Source: Sphingobacteriia bacterium (GTDB taxonomy: Bacteria > Bacteroidota > Bacteroidia > NS11-12g > UBA955). From it: DNA of 20,865 bases. The notes under the pieces were generated by a model, which was given only the letters and a program-made list of their open reading frames with translations, had not been told where the DNA came from and made no database searches. The stretch is taken from NCBI GenBank assembly GCA_021151535.1, contig JAGKXC010000039.1:1-20865 (forward strand). Direction: 5' to 3'. The position numbers were made by a program, and so were the translations under genes. This document shows, in pieces, positions 17,270 to 20,865 of the stretch (the first letter of the stretch is position 1; the number at the start of each line of letters is the position of its first letter).

Positions 17270-19288
17270 CTAAAGTCTTCGGCCTTTGTTGAAATGATCA
17301 AATAACTGAGGTAGCGTAATTTCCATGAATACAACTTTTCCGTCAAATGTAATTCCCGGTTCAGGAAGTTGCATGATTTGAGCAACCAAATGCTTAATCT
17401 CTTCTGGCGATATTTGATTTGAACCCCTGCGTGACGCGTAGCGCGACATTGTTAGTGCCATGCTTTGGTGTTTCCCCAATTTTAAATCACCTTGGGTTTG
17501 AGCAAAATCATCTAGAATTTGTTCGAGCAATTTCTGTTCATCGCCTTGAGTTAATTGAGATGGCATTCCATTTATTATCAATGAATTGCCGCCAAAATGA
17601 TTGATATCAAATCCCAAAGAACCCAACTCTGGCAATAAATCCAATGCCAAAGTTAAATGGGCAGGTGAAAGTTCAACCATTCTAGGGAAAAGGAGCGATT
17701 GTGTAACTCCTTTCCTAGTATCTAAAGATTGCAGGTATTGGTTAAACATCCAATGTTGTTGAGCAAATTGCACATGAACAATGGTTAATTTCTGATTAAT
17801 TAAAACTACCCAATATTTGTCGCCCCAAGCAAAACCTGGCGTAATTTGTAAATCCTTATCCTCTTGAAACAAGGCATTTTCTTGGTTCCCAGCTGTTTGA
17901 TTTTCATTTTCCCAATTGGATTGAACGGTTTGGTTTACCAAATCAACTGAACCTAATACCTTCTGCCAATCGCTCCCATGATTTCGCCTATACGCTCCTT
18001 GTTCAGGTGTATTAAAGGGATTGTAACTGGATTTCTGGCCATCCGAATTGGGTTTATTGAACCCACCTCCCAAAGAGCCGAAATCGCCATTTCCACTGCT
18101 ATCTCTTCTGGTTTCAAATCCTCTATTTTGATTGCCCAAACTACCTCCACTTCCAACAGAATTATTGTGCCCCAAATCATTGCCAAAGGGTTTATCCAAA
18201 CCTTTATTCCATAAGGGATTGTTGCCTGGTTTGAAATCCGTTAATTGTTGCCAATGATCTTGATTGATGGTATCGCCCAAACCCAAATCCGGTTGAATTA
18301 CAAACCCACCCAAAGACTTACGAACAGAAGCTTTTATGATATTATAAATATGTTTTTCGTCTTCGAATTTCACCTCTGTTTTGGTAGGGTGTACGTTCAC
18401 ATCCACCTTTGCAGGATCCAATTCCAAATAAATCGCATAAGTTGCATGGTGATCCGTTTCAATTAACCCTTCATAAGCGGCTTGAACGGCATGATGAAAA
18501 TATGGACTGCGTATAAATCTACCGTTAACAAAAAAGTATTGATCGCCTCTGGTTTTCTTAGATAAATTGGGGATTCCCGCATAACCAGAAATTCTTACCA
18601 GTTCGGTATCTTCCTGTATTTCAAGTAAATCACTGGGCGATTTTCTGTTTAAGGTTGCCAATAATCGATCTTTCAGTGTTTGAATAGGAAACCGATAAAC
18701 TTCTTGTTGATTGTTATAAAAAGCAAATTCCACTTGTGGATTTGCCATAGCCTGGCGAACAAATTCCTCTACAATATGCTTGGTTTCTACCGAAATACTC
18801 TTCAGGAAATTTCTACGCGCAGGAATGTTATAAAAAAGATTTTTAATGGTGATGGATGTCCCATCCGGTGCAGCATCTACGCGTTGCTCCAACACCTCGC
18901 TGGCTTCAATCCTTATGAATTGCGCCACCTCATCGTCTTTGCGCTTCGTTTTCATCTCCACTTGTGCCACCGCCGCAATCGACGCCATCGCCTCACCCCT
19001 AAATCCATAGGTATCTAAAGCAAACAAATCTTCCGCTTTACGAATCTTCGATGTAGCATGCCTTTCCCAACACAATCGGGCATCGAATTCACTCATCCCC
19101 TTGCCATTATCTACCACCTGAATAGAGGTAATACCCCCATCGCGAATCAATAAAGAAATGGAAGTAGCTTTTGCATCTAAACTGTTCTCTAACAGTTCCT
19201 TCACCGCATTGGCCGGACGCTGAACTACCTCTCCAGCAGCTATCTGATTGGCTACCGCATCAGGTAATAATTTTATGATTCCAGACAT
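17270..19288 (-). CDS. mutL: DNA mismatch repair protein MutL
   Basis: MutL links mismatch recognition by MutS to strand nicking and excision. The 672-residue protein has a full GHKL ATPase: ANQIAAGEVV, KELLENSLDA (general base Glu31, Asn35), DNGKGM (60-65) and GFRGEA (95-100). It continues with the MutL-specific FYNIPAR, and FVNGRFI and VDVNVHPTKTEVKF in the transducer domain. A Gly/Asn/Ser-rich linker spans roughly residues 345-440. The dimerisation domain follows. Its endonuclease motif region (DQHAxxExxxxE in nicking MutLs) reads VHVQFAQQHWMFNQ from residue 504, and the ACHGAIR and CPHGRP positions read SRYASRR (615-621) and ITFDGKV (about 646), so the usual metal ligands appear absent. 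A GATATTTG (one mismatch to TAnnTTTG) lies 9 bases before the ATG at 19288. It precedes the two rhomboid genes. Confidence 0.95.
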   Translation of the reverse strand: MSGIIKLLPDAVANQIAAGEVVQRPANAVKELLENSLDAKATSISLLIRDGGITSIQVVDNGKGMSEFDARLCWERHATSKIRKAEDLFALDTYGFRGEAMASIAAVAQVEMKTKRKDDEVAQFIRIEASEVLEQRVDAAPDGTSITIKNLFYNIPARRNFLKSISVETKHIVEEFVRQAMANPQVEFAFYNNQQEVYRFPIQTLKDRLLATLNRKSPSDLLEIQEDTELVRISGYAGIPNLSKKTRGDQYFFVNGRFIRSPYFHHAVQAAYEGLIETDHHATYAIYLELDPAKVDVNVHPTKTEVKFEDEKHIYNIIKASVRKSLGGFVIQPDLGLGDTINQDHWQQLTDFKPGNNPLWNKGLDKPFGNDLGHNNSVGSGGSLGNQNRGFETRRDSSGNGDFGSLGGGFNKPNSDGQKSSYNPFNTPEQGAYRRNHGSDWQKVLGSVDLVNQTVQSNWENENQTAGNQENALFQEDKDLQITPGFAWGDKYWVVLINQKLTIVHVQFAQQHWMFNQYLQSLDTRKGVTQSLLFPRMVELSPAHLTLALDLLPELGSLGFDINHFGGNSLIINGMPSQLTQGDEQKLLEQILDDFAQTQGDLKLGKHQSMALTMSRYASRRGSNQISPEEIKHLVAQIMQLPEPGITFDGKVVFMEITLPQLFDHFNKGRRL

Positions 19289-19345
19289 CCTAAATTCAAA
19301 TATCGTAAATAGTTAATAGAAATTGTTACAACCCCAAAACCAACA

Positions 19346-19362
19346 TTTGCAAAAAATGCAAA
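19346..19362 (-). terminator. Small hairpin between prmA and mutL
   Basis: TTTGCA (19346-19351) and TGCAAA (19357-19362) form a 6-bp stem with a 5-base A (T on the minus strand) loop, 11 bases after the prmA stop. The T-rich sequence following on the minus strand is interrupted by G, so it is at best a weak terminator. Confidence 0.25.
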
Positions 19363-19373
19363 CCCACAACAAC

Positions 19374-20318
19374 CTAGTTCTTAAAGAAATGGATACAAAT
19401 CCACTCACCGCGTTGTTCTGTTGTTTCGTGATTTAACCCCAATTTTTGGGCTGTATCCACAACAATCGCTTCATCTGCAGCTTGCAGTCCGCTAATTAAC
19501 ATCAAACCCTTAGCCTTCAAAACCCGAACATATTCGGCTAAATCTGCCAAAATTACCTCCCGATGAATGTTGGCCAAAACAACGTGGTAATATGCATCTG
19601 CAACACCGCCGAGATATTCAGCTGTGCCGCAAACCATCACCGTATGCTTCACCTGGTTGATCGCCACATTGTCATTTGCATTATCCACCACCCAATCGTC
19701 AATTTCCACGCCTAACACTTCTTTGGCGCCCAACATTTCCGCTGCTATAGCCAAAATCCCGGTGCCCGTGCCCATGTCCAAAACTTTGATCGCTTCGGCC
19801 GTTGAAGATGCCACCGCGGTATCATCGCCCGAAAACAATTGGGCATAATGCTTCATTCCTTTCAACATCAGTTGCGTGGTAGCATGATGTCCGGTGCCAA
19901 AACTCATCCTTGGTTGAATGGTGATTGTATATTCAATGTGATCGCCCGCTTTCGGATGGAATGGCGCCCTAACGTAAAAACCAGATTCTTCTAAGGGTTC
20001 AAAAAAATTCTTCTCCCATTCTTCATTCCAATTCTGCTTCTCAACAAAACTCCATTCCAAACTTACTTCCAAACCAGATAAAGCATCCTTTACAGCCTCT
20101 CTCAATTCAGGTGAATCGGCAGAAACATCGGCATACGCCTTTACATAATCCTCCTCCGTTTCGAAGTGATCGAATGCAAAGTCGGATAAAAAAGCGACAA
20201 CAATATCAGCAAATTCTCCTTCAAAATTATTCACTGCAGCTATCCATCGCACATCGCAACAAATAAAGCCGCTCAAACTGTTTTGAGATGAATCTAAGGT
20301 AGAAGAAGAATGTTCCAA
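19374..20318 (-). CDS. prmA: Ribosomal protein L11 methyltransferase PrmA
   Basis: PrmA trimethylates ribosomal protein L11 using SAM. The 314-residue protein has an N-terminal recognition part (residues about 17-110, including FVEKQNWNEEW), then FGTGHHATT (140-148) and the SAM-binding motif LDMGTGTGILAIAA (180-193), with the acidic motif II residue in GVEID (203-207). VLANIHREV, equivalent to the family's NI.R loop, and LISGLQ follow. Length is slightly long: the first 16 residues (S/T/Q-rich) lack family similarity, so a start just upstream of GFICCDVRW is possible, but no in-frame ATG is seen there. It starts 4 bases after the stop of the upstream unknown gene, so the two are almost certainly co-transcribed. 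Confidence 0.9.
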   Translation of the reverse strand: MEHSSSTLDSSQNSLSGFICCDVRWIAAVNNFEGEFADIVVAFLSDFAFDHFETEEDYVKAYADVSADSPELREAVKDALSGLEVSLEWSFVEKQNWNEEWEKNFFEPLEESGFYVRAPFHPKAGDHIEYTITIQPRMSFGTGHHATTQLMLKGMKHYAQLFSGDDTAVASSTAEAIKVLDMGTGTGILAIAAEMLGAKEVLGVEIDDWVVDNANDNVAINQVKHTVMVCGTAEYLGGVADAYYHVVLANIHREVILADLAEYVRVLKAKGLMLISGLQAADEAIVVDTAQKLGLNHETTEQRGEWICIHFFKN

Positions 20319-20322
20319 GCCG

Positions 20323-20865
20323 TTATTTCTTAGTGGCTAACTGCAAGTTACACTCGCCAAATTCGGCATTATAACCGATAGTGAAAGGCAATTTTCCTGG
20401 AGGGGTTGTGGCATACTCATCTTTCATATCTTGCTGAAAGCGGTTGGAAAACAACGAAATGGTTTTGGTGTATTCGCCCAGCAATTCCACGTTAAATCCA
20501 GCGTCGCGCAAGCCTTTCAACGGCAATCCGCTATCGTCTTGCAAGACAATTTTGCTCTGGTTTAACACCACGTTTCTGATGGTTGAGAAATATTCATTAT
20601 ACAACAAGTAACTCGCTGCTTTAAAGTAAGATACGATGGCGCCTCTTTTTTGGAAATACAATGCAAAGCCAGGTTTTTTCTCCAATTCTTTATCAGCAAC
20701 GTTTTGAGAAATGTACACCAATTCTCTCACTAGTTTATCGCCAGGCTTAGAATATCCGATTTTGATACCCACTTGCTTGCTTCTTTCCATTCCCACAGGG
20801 GTTACATTGGCCATGTTACCTTGTTCGTCTACATCAAAACTTTGAACATAGTGAATGTTATTTCC
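20323..20865 (-). CDS. C-terminal part of a conserved protein of unknown function (cut by the window edge)
   Basis: The frame is open from the right edge to the TAA at 20323. An ATG at 20814 exists, but the upstream in-frame residues (GNNIHYVQSFDVDEQGN) are protein-like and contain no stop, so the gene starts beyond the window; 181 codons are visible. Notable segments are KKPGFALYFQKRG, YFKAASYLLYNEYFSTIRN, ILQ-type KIVLQDDSGLPLK, and a C-terminal FNVELLGEYTKTISLF. From memory these resemble an uncharacterised conserved bacterial family with the KSASYLMH...FSTIRN / LQDDSG pattern, but I cannot name it or its function. No membrane segment is seen in this part. It is translationally close to prmA (4-base gap). 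Confidence 0.6.
   Translation of the reverse strand, partial: GNNIHYVQSFDVDEQGNMANVTPVGMERSKQVGIKIGYSKPGDKLVRELVYISQNVADKELEKKPGFALYFQKRGAIVSYFKAASYLLYNEYFSTIRNVVLNQSKIVLQDDSGLPLKGLRDAGFNVELLGEYTKTISLFSNRFQQDMKDEYATTPPGKLPFTIGYNAEFGECNLQLATKK

Larger units (their letters stand above)
39..19947. repeat. Dispersed over-represented heptamer GGGCGAT / ATCGCCC (25 copies)
   Basis: Counted by eye. GGGCGAT on the plus strand starts at 1164, 1335, 2055, 3397, 4906, 5957, 6456, 8467, 8803, 9550, 11221, 13925, 14766 and 18635. ATCGCCC (minus-strand copies) starts at 39, 2213, 3011, 4656, 5157, 7196, 9251, 15662, 18272, 19824 and 19941. Flanking bases are not conserved. About 22 further GGCGAT/ATCGCC hexamers lack the seventh base. 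Confidence 0.8.

Noticed and set aside
1..20865. CRISPR array, insertion sequence, tRNA or defence system
   Set aside because: No regularly spaced direct repeats, no transposase or integrase motifs, no tRNA-like cloverleaf and no defence-type genes were seen; the few gaps are all shorter than about 140 bases.

Overview
The window is a stretch of chromosome from a member of the Bacteroidota, probably a Chitinophagales/Sphingobacteriia-type lineage. The evidence is a moderately AT-rich sequence (roughly 40% GC by eye), the Bacteroidota-specific murF-alr gene fusion, OstA-like and DUF5686 envelope proteins, a Bacteroidota-type lipoprotein, and TAnnTTTG promoter boxes upstream of several start codons. 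No mobile element, tRNA, rRNA or CRISPR array is visible, and no gap between genes exceeds 300 bases.

Layout. Bases 1-4826 (minus strand): tilS (tRNA-Ile lysidine synthetase), then a sugar-phosphate nucleotidyltransferase with a hexapeptide-repeat tail, then the bifunctional murF-alr gene, which runs off the left edge. This murF-alr copy is broken. About 50 codons of the MurF central domain are missing and the frame is shifted at about 1781, so the MurF half and the MurF-end/Alr half lie in different frames. Bases 4848-9913 (plus strand): an envelope operon of an OstA/LptA-like protein, a large DUF5686 outer-membrane protein with a carboxypeptidase-regulatory-like domain, and a small predicted outer-membrane beta-barrel. 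It converges on an AT-rich orphan lipoprotein gene (9932-10849, minus) across a long AT-only hairpin. Bases 10919-20865 (minus strand): in transcription order, the end of an unrecognised protein, prmA, mutL, two rhomboid proteases, an exonuclease/endonuclease/phosphatase-fold membrane protein, metK and glmS.

Function. Most of the window is housekeeping and cell-envelope supply: GlmS feeds the UDP-GlcNAc pool, MurF-Alr works on peptidoglycan, the OstA-like/DUF5686/beta-barrel genes serve the outer membrane, TilS and PrmA act in translation, MutL in mismatch repair, and MetK makes SAM, the methyl donor PrmA uses.

I did not find a convincing new multi-gene system. The points most worth a second look are: (i) a strongly over-represented non-palindromic heptamer, GGGCGAT, counted 25 times by eye against about one expected, on both strands, in several reading frames and once between genes; (ii) the lesion in murF-alr; (iii) a MutL whose C-terminal endonuclease and metal motifs look lost; (iv) repeated perfect TAnnTTTG boxes placed 4-13 bases before start codons, suggesting leaderless or nearly leaderless transcripts.
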